A stretch of DNA of 64,000 nucleotides from Bacteroidetes Order II. bacterium (GTDB lineage: Bacteria; Bacteroidota; Rhodothermia; Rhodothermales; UBA2364). The notes below the pieces were generated by a model. The model was not told the DNA's origin, searched no databases, and saw only the letters and a list, made by a program, of their open reading frames with translations. The stretch covers positions 1-64,000 of the forward strand of contig JAEUSQ010000007.1 in NCBI GenBank assembly GCA_016788705.1, read 5' to 3'. How positions within the stretch are numbered: the first letter of the stretch is position 1; every line of letters starts with the position of its first letter. Made by a program: the position numbers and the translations under genes. Shown here one piece after another: positions 18,991-27,504 of the stretch.

Positions 18991-19464
18991 ATGCGAATAG
19001 GATTTGGATATGATGTTCACCGTTTGATGGAAGGCCGTCCGTTTATATTGGGTGGCGTGGAGATCCCGTTTGAAAAAGGCTTATTGGGCCATTCCGATGC
19101 GGATGTGTTGCTCCATGCGATTACCGATGCCTTATTGGGTGCAGCAGCCCTAGGCGATATTGGCGCACATTTCCCCGATAACGATCCTAACTGGAAGGGA
19201 GCGAATAGCCGTCACCTATTGCGGGCGGTTATGGACCTTATCTACGGTGCTGGCTATAAAGTGGGCAATGTGGATGCGACAGTGGTTTTAGAACGCCCCA
19301 AACTCCGCCCTTTGATAGATCAAATGCGGGCACACATCGCCGAGGATTTGTCTATAACAATAGGCCAAGTTTCGGTAAAAGCCACAACCAACGAGAGGAT
19401 GGGTTTTGTGGGACGGCAAGAAGGGGTGGCTTGCCACGCGGTATGTTTATTGTTGCAGCGTTAA
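18991..19464 (+). CDS. ispF: 2-C-methyl-D-erythritol 2,4-cyclodiphosphate synthase
   Basis: 157 residues, normal for Isp[16 protein letters not shown] holds the zinc ligands Asp and His, [20 protein letters not shown] the third ligand and substrate site, and [12 protein letters not shown] and [17 protein letters not shown] the remaining family blocks. It forms trimers that cyclise CDP-methylerythritol 2-phosphate. It closes the queA-ispD-ispF operon and converges on the kinase gene. Confidence 0.97.
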   Translation: MRIGFGYDVHRLMEGRPFILGGVEIPFEKGLLGHSDADVLLHAITDALLGAAALGDIGAHFPDNDPNWKGANSRHLLRAVMDLIYGAGYKVGNVDATVVLERPKLRPLIDQMRAHIAEDLSITIGQVSVKATTNERMGFVGRQEGVACHAVCLLLQR

Positions 19465-19534
19465 GTGTCCGATAAATTTTGTTCAAAAAACTATGGACAT
19501 AGAATAATGTTTAACATCATACAGATGTGTTTAA

Positions 19535-21823
19535 TCAATACTTTTCTTTAATTTCTGCGAGAAGCACCTCCGATTCTTGCAGGTCTTTGGCCACAATTGG
19601 TTTGGTGGCTTTACGAATCGAAATGGCTTTTTCCACAGCCTGAAGGGCTTGCGTGTATTGCTTATTTTTGGTATAGGCTGTCGCCATGTTGTGCCAAAGG
19701 TATCCAACAAATGGGTGACCGGGTGGAAGACGTTTGGTAGCAATGCGTTCTGCTTCTTTAAAATACTGGATAGACGCAGAGAATGCTTGTTGGTCGGATT
19801 TTAAGGTGGCGAGACTGTTCAACTGGAAGGCCACATAAGGGTGTTCGGGGCCCACGCTTCGCTTTAATATTCCTAATGATTCCACATAGGCTGCTTCGGC
19901 TTCATTATACCGCTTTTTGTCGTGCAAAAAATTACCAAGGGTATTCAGGTTACTGGCAAAATTTTGTGCTTCGGTAGTGTCTTGCAGGCTTCGGCGGATT
20001 GAGACCACTTTTTGGATCAAGGACAAGGCGCGGTCGGTTTGCCCTTTTTCTCCGGCAAAAATCGAAAGGCCATTGAGTAAACTTGCGGTTTGCTTATTTG
20101 GAACGGGGTGATGGGATTGATGAATCTGATAAGCTGTTTCATAGGACGTGATGGCCTTGTCTAAACGCCCCATCCGGAAATTGGTGTCGCCGTTAATTTT
20201 TAGCGCATCAATATAGGCTTCCGAAACGGAGTTCAGCGATTGAAACTGACGGATCGCTGTCTGAGCGAGAGAATCGGAGGTATTGAATTCGCCCATTCCA
20301 TTATAAACATCCGCCAAAACCGTTAAAACTTCTGCACGAAGCTCTGGCTGGTTGTTTAACTCGGTTTTGAGGCGGTTAGTCCCTTGTTTTAAGATGGCAC
20401 GAACGGGAATTTCCCCTTCGGGATATTTGGTGGGGTCACTGGCCTTGAATAAGTCCGTTAGGAAGACACCCACTTCCTTGGCTTTGTCGCGTTCTTTTTC
20501 AGCAAGGTTCAGGGCCTCACGAATGCGATTGTTTTGCCAGGTCATGACCACGGAAAAGGCCAGGAGCAAGACCAAAAATGCGGCGGCCCCTCCTACAGCC
20601 CACTTGTTACGACGGATGAATTTGGTCACGCGGTACGAAAATGTATCTGGCAATGCGAGAACAGGTTTGCCTTCCAAATAACGTCCAATGTCTTCACTAA
20701 GCTGCCCTGCCGATTCGTAACGACGCTCTGGCTCTTTTCGTAACGATTTCAGGACGATATTATCCACATCGCCCCGCAATTTGCGGATAAGTTGGGTTTG
20801 AGAAATGCTGCGGGTGGTGCTAATGGTTTTGGGATCCAGTGTTCGGGTATTGCCTTGCCCTATATAAACTTCCCGGATTTCTTGTATGGCGGTGCTGGGT
20901 TTGTTCGGTTCTTCTTCCAAAACTACCCGAATTAATTCTGCTTGTACGCGGGTGGCGATGGGAAAAGGACGCGACCCCGTGAGCAATTCAAAGAGCAAAA
21001 CCCCCAAGCTATATACATCGCTGGCAGTCGTCAGGCTGAGACCCTTGATTTGTTCCGGGCTTGCATAGGCTGGAGTTAAAATGCGCAATTCTGGAACCGT
21101 ATGCAATGATTCTACCGCCAGTTGATCCGGATTCAAGACCTTCGCAATCCCGAAATCTAAGAGCTTCACTTGTCGGTTTGGCGTCACTAAAATATTGGTC
21201 GGTTTCAGGTCTCGGTGTACGACCAAGTTTTGGTGGGCAAACTGCACCGCACTACACACTTCCCGAAAAAGTCTGAGCCGTTCCTCGATGGTGAGCCGAT
21301 GATCGTCACAATATTGGAGGAAAGGGACGCCTTCAATATACTCCATCACAAAAAAAGGCATCCCTGACTCGGTGGCACCACCGTCTAACAAACGGGCAAT
21401 ATTGGGATGATTGAGTTGGGCCAGAATTTGTCGTTCGGTACGGAATCTGGTCAAAATATCCTCACTGTCCATCCCTTTTCGGATCAACTTCAGGGCCACC
21501 CGTTGATGAAAATCGGCGGTTTGGCGCTCAGCCAACCAAACTTCCCCCATGCCGCCACGTCCTATTTGCCGAAGCAAGACATAGCCCCCCACCTTTTCAC
21601 CGGGATTATATTGTGCTATGGGTTCCGCAGGAGGTGGGGTAACGGCATCAAAAATGTGTTCTACCCGGTCTTCTTCCTCTTCCGCCAGCAGGCTTTTTAG
21701 TTCATCGTGCATCTCCGGATCTTGCTGTCCTATTTTTAGCAGGTAAGTGCGTTTATCCGACGCACTCATATCCAGCAATACATCTAAATGTTTCTGAATT
21801 TCAAGCCAGCGTTCGGGAGTCAT
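19535..21823 (-). CDS. Membrane-bound Ser/Thr protein kinase with TPR sensor
   Basis: 762 residues. An N-terminal linker (1-79) precedes a PknB-type kinase domain (about 80-385): glycine loop IGRGGMGEVWLAE, ATP-binding Lys in VALKLI (residue 112), catalytic HRDLKPTN (203-210) and DFG (223-225), all intact. A single membrane span lies at about 408-428, and the rest (about 470-750) is made of tetratricopeptide repeats with the A--Y pattern (YNEAEAAYVESLGILKRS). The domain order implies a cytoplasmic kinase with an extracytoplasmic TPR region. An ECF sigma factor gene lies 137 nt upstream on the same strand, a pairing common in this lineage. Confidence 0.95.
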   Translation of the reverse strand: MTPERWLEIQKHLDVLLDMSASDKRTYLLKIGQQDPEMHDELKSLLAEEEEDRVEHIFDAVTPPPAEPIAQYNPGEKVGGYVLLRQIGRGGMGEVWLAERQTADFHQRVALKLIRKGMDSEDILTRFRTERQILAQLNHPNIARLLDGGATESGMPFFVMEYIEGVPFLQYCDDHRLTIEERLRLFREVCSAVQFAHQNLVVHRDLKPTNILVTPNRQVKLLDFGIAKVLNPDQLAVESLHTVPELRILTPAYASPEQIKGLSLTTASDVYSLGVLLFELLTGSRPFPIATRVQAELIRVVLEEEPNKPSTAIQEIREVYIGQGNTRTLDPKTISTTRSISQTQLIRKLRGDVDNIVLKSLRKEPERRYESAGQLSEDIGRYLEGKPVLALPDTFSYRVTKFIRRNKWAVGGAAAFLVLLLAFSVVMTWQNNRIREALNLAEKERDKAKEVGVFLTDLFKASDPTKYPEGEIPVRAILKQGTNRLKTELNNQPELRAEVLTVLADVYNGMGEFNTSDSLAQTAIRQFQSLNSVSEAYIDALKINGDTNFRMGRLDKAITSYETAYQIHQSHHPVPNKQTASLLNGLSIFAGEKGQTDRALSLIQKVVSIRRSLQDTTEAQNFASNLNTLGNFLHDKKRYNEAEAAYVESLGILKRSVGPEHPYVAFQLNSLATLKSDQQAFSASIQYFKEAERIATKRLPPGHPFVGYLWHNMATAYTKNKQYTQALQAVEKAISIRKATKPIVAKDLQESEVLLAEIKEKY

Positions 21824-21960
21824 GGTAAGATGGGTTTATGCTTGCACGAAAAAGGCAAGAGGGGTGATATTTGTGATGGCCAAGCGGTGCTAAAAGACGC
21901 ACCGAGGTTTTAAGAAGAAACGCCGGAAAAAGATAAAGAAATGATCTTACCCTTCAAAAA

Positions 21961-22536
21961 TTATCCCAACAAGGAGGTTCGCAAGGAACGCCCCAGCCAG
22001 AGTTTGGCTGCGTTCCAAGACCGACGGACGGTAATATTCGAGAGTTCCATGATGGCGGCAATTTCTTCGTAGCTCAGCCCACCATAAAACCGATAAACCA
22101 CCACATTATATCCACGTTCATCAAAGGATTTAAGTTGTTCTAACGCCTCGTCTAATGCCAAAATTTCTTCGCTTTGCGTATCCGTCAGCCATTCGGCCAC
22201 TTCATCCACATCTAAATCGCGTTGGCTACCACCTCGTTTTTGGGCGCGTTTTTTCTCCGCATTGTTCAGGATGATCCGGCGCATGGCTTGCGCGGCAATC
22301 GCAAAAAAATGATTCCGGTTTTGCCAATTGGCGGCTTTCTGGTCTGCCAATTTAAAGTAGGCTTCGTGCACTAAAGCCGTTGTATTGAGGGTTACCCCCG
22401 ATGATTCCCAACGGAGTTTGGCATGGGCAATGCGCCTTAATTCTTCATAGATGATAGGAATTAGTTGGTTCATGGCCTGATCATCATTTTCATTGATGCG
22501 GGAAAGTAGTTGCGTCACTTCGGGAGAATGAGCCAT
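21961..22536 (-). CDS. ECF-type RNA polymerase sigma factor (TIGR02999-like)
   Basis: 191 residues. Region 2 includes LRRIAHAKLRWESSGVTLN, TALVHEAYFKL and NHFFAIAAQAMRRII, the pattern of the ECF group usually found next to Ser/Thr kinases with TPRs. Region 4 has LSYEEIAAIMELSNITVRRS, a helix-turn-helix for the -35 element. No anti-sigma gene is adjacent; the kinase downstream may take that regulatory role. The promoter it reads cannot be told from this window. Confidence 0.92.
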   Translation of the reverse strand: MAHSPEVTQLLSRINENDDQAMNQLIPIIYEELRRIAHAKLRWESSGVTLNTTALVHEAYFKLADQKAANWQNRNHFFAIAAQAMRRIILNNAEKKRAQKRGGSQRDLDVDEVAEWLTDTQSEEILALDEALEQLKSFDERGYNVVVYRFYGGLSYEEIAAIMELSNITVRRSWNAAKLWLGRSLRTSLLG

Positions 22537-22898
22537 TGTGGAGGGTGTTTTGGGTGGAGAAAAGTATTTATTATGGCTTATGATGTTCTTTTATTGGTTT
22601 GATGACTTTCCTAACGCTCCTAATCTACGCCGCAGCCCCCTTTATTTCAACGGGACTTTGGGTTACTTGGTCTCAAAAACAGGCAAAATTTTGATATGAT
22701 TCCGGATTCGCCTTAGCAGTTGTTGCACAAAAACCGTATGGAATTGGTAAAGGGTAAAATATTTTGAATAGCGTCCTATTCTTATTATGATCCTAAGATG
22801 TTTTCATGGTTCGTGTAGGTGTGTGTTTTTGGTGAATGCAAGAATTCCCTACAAGGGAGAATAGATGGATTTAGGAAATTGTTTATATCTGACAATAA
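22537..22898. other. Divergent intergenic region, 362 nt
   Basis: It lies between the leftward ECF sigma gene and the rightward Cys-rich small protein gene. It must hold both promoters. AT-rich blocks around 22750-22790 could be promoter elements, but I see no clear Bacteroidota-type -33/-7 pair, dyad operator, RNA gene or reading frame of interest. Confidence 0.6.
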
Positions 22899-23285
22899 AT
22901 GCCTGTGCAAACGATTCGTGAAATAGTATCTCCTTCCCTGATTTTGTTCTTGTTGTTCCAAGGCAGTCTTTCGGTTTGGATACAGTGGGATTTCCTGTTG
23001 CGTAGGGAGTTTATTGCAAAAAACTATTGTGTGAACCGTGCCAATCCCAATTCGGACTGTCAAGGCCGATGTTACTTAGGTTTTCGTTTGAATAAGACGT
23101 GGGATGAATCCGGGAAAAAGGCTCCATCCCAACGTGTACAGGAACAAGGTTCTTGGGTTTATGTGGCACCCTTTTCAGCACAACTCTTTGCATTTCATGA
23201 AGTGAATGGTCTGAAATTTCCACAATGTGCGCCACCGGAGCGTCTTGGATTTCTGCCAGACATCGAACATCCACCTCAGGTCTAA
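22899..23285 (+). CDS. Small Cys-containing membrane protein preceding a metal TonB receptor
   Basis: 128 residues. A membrane segment (about 11-32) is followed by the motif FIAKNYCVNRANPNSDCQG, RCYL. This Cys-Val-Asn-Arg ... Cys-x-Gly-x-Cys-Tyr-Leu pattern is recurrent in small Bacteroidota proteins encoded just before TonB-dependent receptors. Three Cys (about residues 44, 54 and 58) could bind metal such as copper, which fits the OprC-like receptor 120 nt downstream. The C-terminal half is variable and ends with a Pro/His-containing tail. Function is not established; metal handling is inferred. Confidence 0.75.
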   Translation: MPVQTIREIVSPSLILFLLFQGSLSVWIQWDFLLRREFIAKNYCVNRANPNSDCQGRCYLGFRLNKTWDESGKKAPSQRVQEQGSWVYVAPFSAQLFAFHEVNGLKFPQCAPPERLGFLPDIEHPPQV

Positions 23286-23405
23286 GACCACCTCTTCTAA
23301 GTTTAGCAACGTATTCTTCCTGTTTTGGAATGAAGGCTGCTTTGCCTGTGCATTTTGTCTAAGCGATGGGCTCAGGTGTGATTTTAATGGATAAAAAAAG
23401 TAGAT

Positions 23406-25670
23406 ATGAAACAAAAAAACAATAAGCTTCAGGTTTTTTTCCTGACGCTCGTGCTCTTGTGTGGGCTTTTACCGACCGTATGGGCACAAACAGAAAACCA
23501 TTTTCGTTTGATAGATGCCCAGAATGAAGCTCCGTTGATCAAGGTTTCGTTTCGGTATGCAGGTCAAACGGGTTTTTCGGATGAAAAAGGGGTGGTTTCG
23601 TTTAGGTATGAAGCCGGAGCAATCATGCACCTATCTCATGTGGGTTATGGAATGTGGGAATTATCAGATGCGGGAGTTCAAGCGGCCATACAATCTGGTT
23701 ATGTACGGAAAACCGAGCGGATGATGGAGGCTTTTCCTGTAACGGTCATCGCATTACGTCCTAAAACCAATCAGGGAACCGTCATGGAGCTGGACGAGCA
23801 AGACCGCTTGGCCCACGACGGTGGGGCGGTGTTGAACCAAGTAACGGCCATCAGCAGCATCCGTAAAAGTGGAAACTATGGATTTGATCCGGTCTTGCGT
23901 GGATTTAAATACGACCAATTAACTATCGTCATGAATGGGGCACAATCTGCGGCAGCGGCTTGTCCCAACCGAATGGATCCGCCTACCAGCCAAATGGCGC
24001 CGAATATGGTAGATCGGGTGGAGGTGTTAAAAGGCCCACACGCCCTACGATATGGTGGCGGATTTGGCGGAACCATTAACTTTGTTCCTGTTCCTTTGCG
24101 CTTTACCGAAAAAAAACAGGCTTCTGGTCGTGTTTCAGGCGGATATGACCAAAATGGACAGGTGGTCCGGAGCGAAGGCGTGGTGGGGCTTAATACGAAA
24201 AAATACAATTTAGACTTGTTTGCTGCGTGGTCTCAAGGCCAAGATTATCAAGACGGAGAAGGGATCTTGGTGGAATCCGACTTCAACAGAGGCAGTTTTG
24301 GTTCCAATTTGGGTGTGAAACTCTTGGAACACCACCAAATAAAAGCGTCGCTTACCCGTAATCTGGCACGGGATACCGATTTTATTGCTTTACCGATGGA
24401 TTTGCGGAAGGATGATACGTGGTTGATGAGTCTCCGGCATGATGCCCGTTTCCATGTCGGAAGGTTAGCGAATTGGAATACCACCCTCGCTGCAACATTT
24501 GTGGATCACCTGATGAACAATTTTTTGCAAACCGCCCGAACAATGGATGCGGAGTCGGTAGCGGATACACGTACCTATAGTGCTCGTACCGAGGGGTTGT
24601 GGCGGCTGGACAAAAATATGCTGTATCTGGGGGCAGATTTTCGGATGGATGAGGCAACCGGAACACGGACCCGGAAAATGTTAACAGGCCCCAATGCTGG
24701 AAAAGTCTTTACCGACAACATCTGGCAAGGCAGCCGTATCCGTAAAACCGGTCTCTTTGCAGAGTATCACCTACACCGCAACTGGAATGTGTTTGTATCG
24801 GGGCGGTTAGACCTGAACCAAGCCAGTGCAACGGCCATAGATGCACATTTCTTGGCCCAAAACCCCGAAGCGCCCGAAGTACAGCTTAATCCCAACTTCA
24901 GCATTGGGACGACACACAAAGCGCATAGGGTGACGTATGGGCTTTGGTTGGGAAGGGCGATGCGGAGCGGTGGGCTTTCGGAGCGCTATATCAACTATTT
25001 TCCGGTGGGTCAAGACCCCTACGAGATATTGGGCAATCCGAATATTAAACCAGAAATCAATACCCAAGCTGATTTAACGTTCGCCTATAAAAGTGCAAAT
25101 ACGTTGGTGAATGTGGATGTGTTTGCATCATATTTACAAGACTACATTACATCCGCCATTCAAGCAGGTTTAAAACCACGGGTGGCAACGAGTCCCGGCG
25201 TTCGGCGTGTAATCAATATTGAGGAAGCCGTTAAAACAGGCTTTGAAGCGGCTTGGACACAGGCATGGCCCCTGAATTTGGAACACCAACTGAGTTTGGC
25301 CTATACCTATGGTGAAGACTTAGAACGAGACCAACCATTGCCCGAAACGGCACCGATGGAAATCCGATTCCGGCTTTCTGGCGCCTTTCTGGAAGGCAAA
25401 CTCCGTCCGGAAATTGCGATGCGTCATGCCCAAAAACAAGACCGGATTTCAACCGAATATGGCGAAAAGACAACTCCTGCATTTATGGTCTGGGATGTAA
25501 CCGCACAGTATAAAATCCGCAATGGGTATCGTTTTACGGCTGGTGTAAACAACCTATTCGATGTTGCCTATTATGAGCATATGAGTCGTTTCATGCGTGG
25601 CGCCACACCACGTCGGGTATTTATGCCAGGCCGGAATCTCTTTGTTTCGTTGAGTTTAGATTTTCAATAA
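23406..25670 (+). CDS. TonB-dependent receptor, OprC/NosA copper type
   Basis: 754 residues. Signal peptide to about residue 27, a short beta-sandwich extension, then a plug with DPVLRGFKYDQLTIVMNG and the strong signature CPNRMDPPTS (C186 to M190). In Pseudomonas OprC the equivalent Cys-x3-Met binds copper, with Met ligands from the barrel. The remaining plug (VEVLKGPHALRYGGGFGGTI) and a barrel ending in Phe before Gln complete the protein. Copper acquisition at the outer membrane is therefore likely. The preceding Cys-rich small protein supports this. A terminator follows. Confidence 0.9.
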   Translation: MKQKNNKLQVFFLTLVLLCGLLPTVWAQTENHFRLIDAQNEAPLIKVSFRYAGQTGFSDEKGVVSFRYEAGAIMHLSHVGYGMWELSDAGVQAAIQSGYVRKTERMMEAFPVTVIALRPKTNQGTVMELDEQDRLAHDGGAVLNQVTAISSIRKSGNYGFDPVLRGFKYDQLTIVMNGAQSAAAACPNRMDPPTSQMAPNMVDRVEVLKGPHALRYGGGFGGTINFVPVPLRFTEKKQASGRVSGGYDQNGQVVRSEGVVGLNTKKYNLDLFAAWSQGQDYQDGEGILVESDFNRGSFGSNLGVKLLEHHQIKASLTRNLARDTDFIALPMDLRKDDTWLMSLRHDARFHVGRLANWNTTLAATFVDHLMNNFLQTARTMDAESVADTRTYSARTEGLWRLDKNMLYLGADFRMDEATGTRTRKMLTGPNAGKVFTDNIWQGSRIRKTGLFAEYHLHRNWNVFVSGRLDLNQASATAIDAHFLAQNPEAPEVQLNPNFSIGTTHKAHRVTYGLWLGRAMRSGGLSERYINYFPVGQDPYEILGNPNIKPEINTQADLTFAYKSANTLVNVDVFASYLQDYITSAIQAGLKPRVATSPGVRRVINIEEAVKTGFEAAWTQAWPLNLEHQLSLAYTYGEDLERDQPLPETAPMEIRFRLSGAFLEGKLRPEIAMRHAQKQDRISTEYGEKTTPAFMVWDVTAQYKIRNGYRFTAGVNNLFDVAYYEHMSRFMRGATPRRVFMPGRNLFVSLSLDFQ

Positions 25671-25702
25671 GCCTTAGTCAAAATCTCCGAATAAAATCCA
25701 GT

Positions 25703-25738
25703 AACAGCAGGTTGGGGTGTCCTTTAGCCTGCTGTTTT
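25703..25738 (+). terminator. Rho-independent terminator after the copper receptor gene
   Basis: AACAGCAGG (25703-25711) pairs with CCTGCTGTT (25728-25736), closing a 16-nt loop, followed by a short T run. It is 33 nt after the receptor stop. Confidence 0.75.
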
Positions 25739-25903
25739 GAAATGCTCAAAAAGGTGGATCCAAAAAAACTATTTTTGTAATGAGCAGATTTGTTTTGCGC
25801 TCCGGCGTAAGGAAATAACAAGTGCAGACCTCGACCTATGGGCGCGCAAGTGGTGGAGGCCAATGCTTGAACCTATAACTTCAAAACAACAATTCTGATA
25901 GTC

Positions 25904-26551
25904 ATGAAAAAAGTTCTTTTCTCAGCGCTGCTGCTTTTCATGGGCCTCTCGTTCACCATCGCACAGCCTCGTAACAACAACAAGAAGAAACCACTTACAG
26001 GACCAGCCCTCGAAGCCCGTGTAAAAACGGTATGTAGCTGTCAGCTCAGCCGTGCGCACAAAGCTGGAAAAATGCCCCAATTCCTGAATCAAAAACTGAA
26101 CCAACTCCAACAACGCAAACTTGTTACGCCAGCCGAAGCAGGCGTAATTCGTCAATTAGCCAAAGCCAAAACCTATAAGGAAGGGAAAGCAATCGCCGGA
26201 CGCCTTCAGGACATGGCTGCGGCCAATTCGGTTGCGGCACAAATCGCTGCTGGTTCGATCAAGTTAGCCGACCAAGCCGAGGAAGATCCGGTTGCCTATG
26301 CCAGTAAAGGGGCTTCAGATGCGTTTAATACCATTGCTGCGGGTATCGGAGCAGGGGCTTTGGTAGGTGGAATGGTAGGTGGGCCGCAAGGTGCTGCGGT
26401 TGGTGCTGCGGTCGGAGGTGTTCTGGGAGCTGCCGCTGCTGCCTATGATGAATGGAATGATGGTGATGAAGGAACCGGAGGTGGAGAGTGTGGTGAAGGA
26501 GATGGGGGCGATGGCGGAGATACGGGAGGTGGTGGAACCGGAAATAGTTAA
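25904..26551 (+). CDS. Exported glycine-zipper protein, unknown function
   Basis: 215 residues. A signal peptide (about 1-20, ending in IAQ) is followed by a basic helical region with one CSC pair (residues 44-46) and Gln/Leu-rich helices. Residues about 145-180 (GAGALVGGMVGGPQGAAVGA, continuing GxxxG) are a glycine-zipper segment like those of outer membrane or pore-forming small proteins. The tail is Gly/Asp/Glu-rich and very acidic with one Cys. I do not recognise a family. Upstream gap 234 nt; a strong terminator-like unit follows 176 nt downstream. Confidence 0.75.
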   Translation: MKKVLFSALLLFMGLSFTIAQPRNNNKKKPLTGPALEARVKTVCSCQLSRAHKAGKMPQFLNQKLNQLQQRKLVTPAEAGVIRQLAKAKTYKEGKAIAGRLQDMAAANSVAAQIAAGSIKLADQAEEDPVAYASKGASDAFNTIAAGIGAGALVGGMVGGPQGAAVGAAVGGVLGAAAAAYDEWNDGDEGTGGGECGEGDGGDGGDTGGGGTGNS

Positions 26552-26686
26552 GGGGTATATGATCCCCTTTCTCCTGAAATCTCGTAATAGTAAGGTGTAG
26601 GGAATCACCAAAAACAGATTGTACCAACAGCATTTCAACTTCAGAACCTGATCTACTGCACCGGCAAATCTGGCAGACAATAATCT

Positions 26687-26764
26687 TAATGGTGGGACAT
26701 TAAAAGACAACAATCCGTTTTTGGAGAAAAGGCCACTCAATCCGAGGGGCCTTTTCGCTTTTTT
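26687..26764 (+). ncRNA. Candidate small RNA unit A with terminator
   Basis: It begins with TAATGGTGGGACATTA (26687-26702), itself a TAATG/CATTA inverted repeat, then AATCCGTTTTTGGAG and a strong terminator: AAAAGGCC (26727-26734) with GGCCTTTT (26748-26755), inner CTC/GAG, and T-rich tail to 26764. Unit B repeats the same order 206 nt farther on. It could be a small RNA, or simply the terminator region of the upstream gene duplicated. Confidence 0.45.
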
Positions 26765-26892
26765 AACTTGTATTGATCCTTTTCAATATGCTATTGCGTG
26801 TATATCATTAACAAAGATGATAAAAGGCGGATTTTTACCGCACTTCTCTTCACAACCAATCTACCTGTCAAGACCAATCTACAGGAAAACCA

Positions 26893-26967
26893 TAATGGTG
26901 GGACATTAGGACATATAAAATCCGTCTTTTGTGGAAAAGCCGCTCGCAAGGGTGGCTTTTCTTTTTT
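26893..26967 (+). ncRNA. Candidate small RNA unit B with terminator
   Basis: It carries the identical 16-mer TAATGGTGGGACATTA (26893-26908), then AATCCGTCTTTTGTGG in the same place as unit A, then GAAAAGCC (26934-26941) with GGCTTTTC (26954-26961) and six T. The stem differs from unit A by compensated changes (GGCC/GGCC versus GCC/GGC), so pairing is kept while sequence drifted. It also serves as barrier before the leftward DinB remnant. Confidence 0.45.
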
Positions 26968-26977
26968 AAGAGTTGGT

Positions 26978-27431
26978 TTATAATTGTAAATAAACGATGT
27001 AGTCTATTGCTGGCGGAATGTCTCCGGTGGCCCGAATGTGTGCCGATATTTGTGCCCGATGGTGTGTTCCATGATTCAAAACATGGGTAATGATTTCGGC
27101 TCTCGTGTTTTGGAAAGAGGCTCCGGAGGTGGTTTGGTACGAAATGCTTTCTTGTAACGTTTCATTTCCCAAAAAAAGACAAATAGGTCTGCCAATCGCT
27201 GTTTGAAATTCTCATCCAAGTATGAAGTGTTTTGAGGGGGAAAGTAGGCCAAACAGCGACAGAAGAGCCTTCTCTGCGTAAACGGTTTAGCTAGATTTGT
27301 TGTGCAGCCAAAATGTGTGCGAATAAATTATTGGCGGTCAGGTTGGGTGTTGGCCAGGTAGAAATAGACCGAAACAGCAAGGTGTTCGGCCAATGATTAT
27401 ACCCAAGTAGGTTGATGAATTGTGTTTTCAT
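26978..27431 (-). pseudogene. Broken DinB-family gene
   Basis: From ATG 27431, MKTQFINLLGYNHWPNTLLF then NLFAHILAAQQI fits the N-terminus of a DinB-fold protein (four-helix bundle, often a metal-dependent thiol-linked transferase). At 27291-27293 a TAG sits where such proteins usually have Trp. Reading past it gives more coding-like sequence to a second stop (TGA) after TYLSFFGK, at a T7-G3-A3 run near 27165-27180. A one-base shift there opens the C-terminus, with THVLNHGTHHRAQISAHIRA, the family's typical helix. So the gene has one nonsense and one frameshift and is inactive, unless both are sequence errors. Total span 151 codons, normal for the family. Confidence 0.8.
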
Positions 27432-27440
27432 ATTTGGATC

Positions 27441-27475
27441 AAAAAAAGTCCGGCAGACGAAAAATCTTGCCGGAC
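27441..27475 (-). terminator. Rho-independent terminator on the minus strand
   Basis: On the minus strand GTCCGGCA (27475-27468) pairs with TGCCGGAC (27455-27448), followed by seven T (complement of A 27441-27447). It ends the leftward metalloprotease transcript 29 nt after its stop. Confidence 0.85.
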
Positions 27476-27504
27476 GCAACGTTAAAAGGGTTGTTTGCCT
27501 TTGG

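Larger units (their letters stand above)
26552..26977. other. Intergenic region of 426 nt with two related hairpin units
   Basis: No convincing protein gene is present between the glycine-zipper gene and the broken DinB gene. The region is occupied mainly by two related units, 26687-26764 and 26893-26967 (separate entries). The spacer 26765-26892 is A/T-rich with no recognised element. Confidence 0.65.

Noticed and set aside
25678-25863. Short minus-strand open frame of 61 residues
   Set aside because: It covers the terminator hairpin and has no signature or plausible start context.
26315-26740. Minus-strand frames over the glycine-zipper gene
   Set aside because: They are the complement of Gly/Ala repeats and give low-complexity Ser/His-rich peptides.
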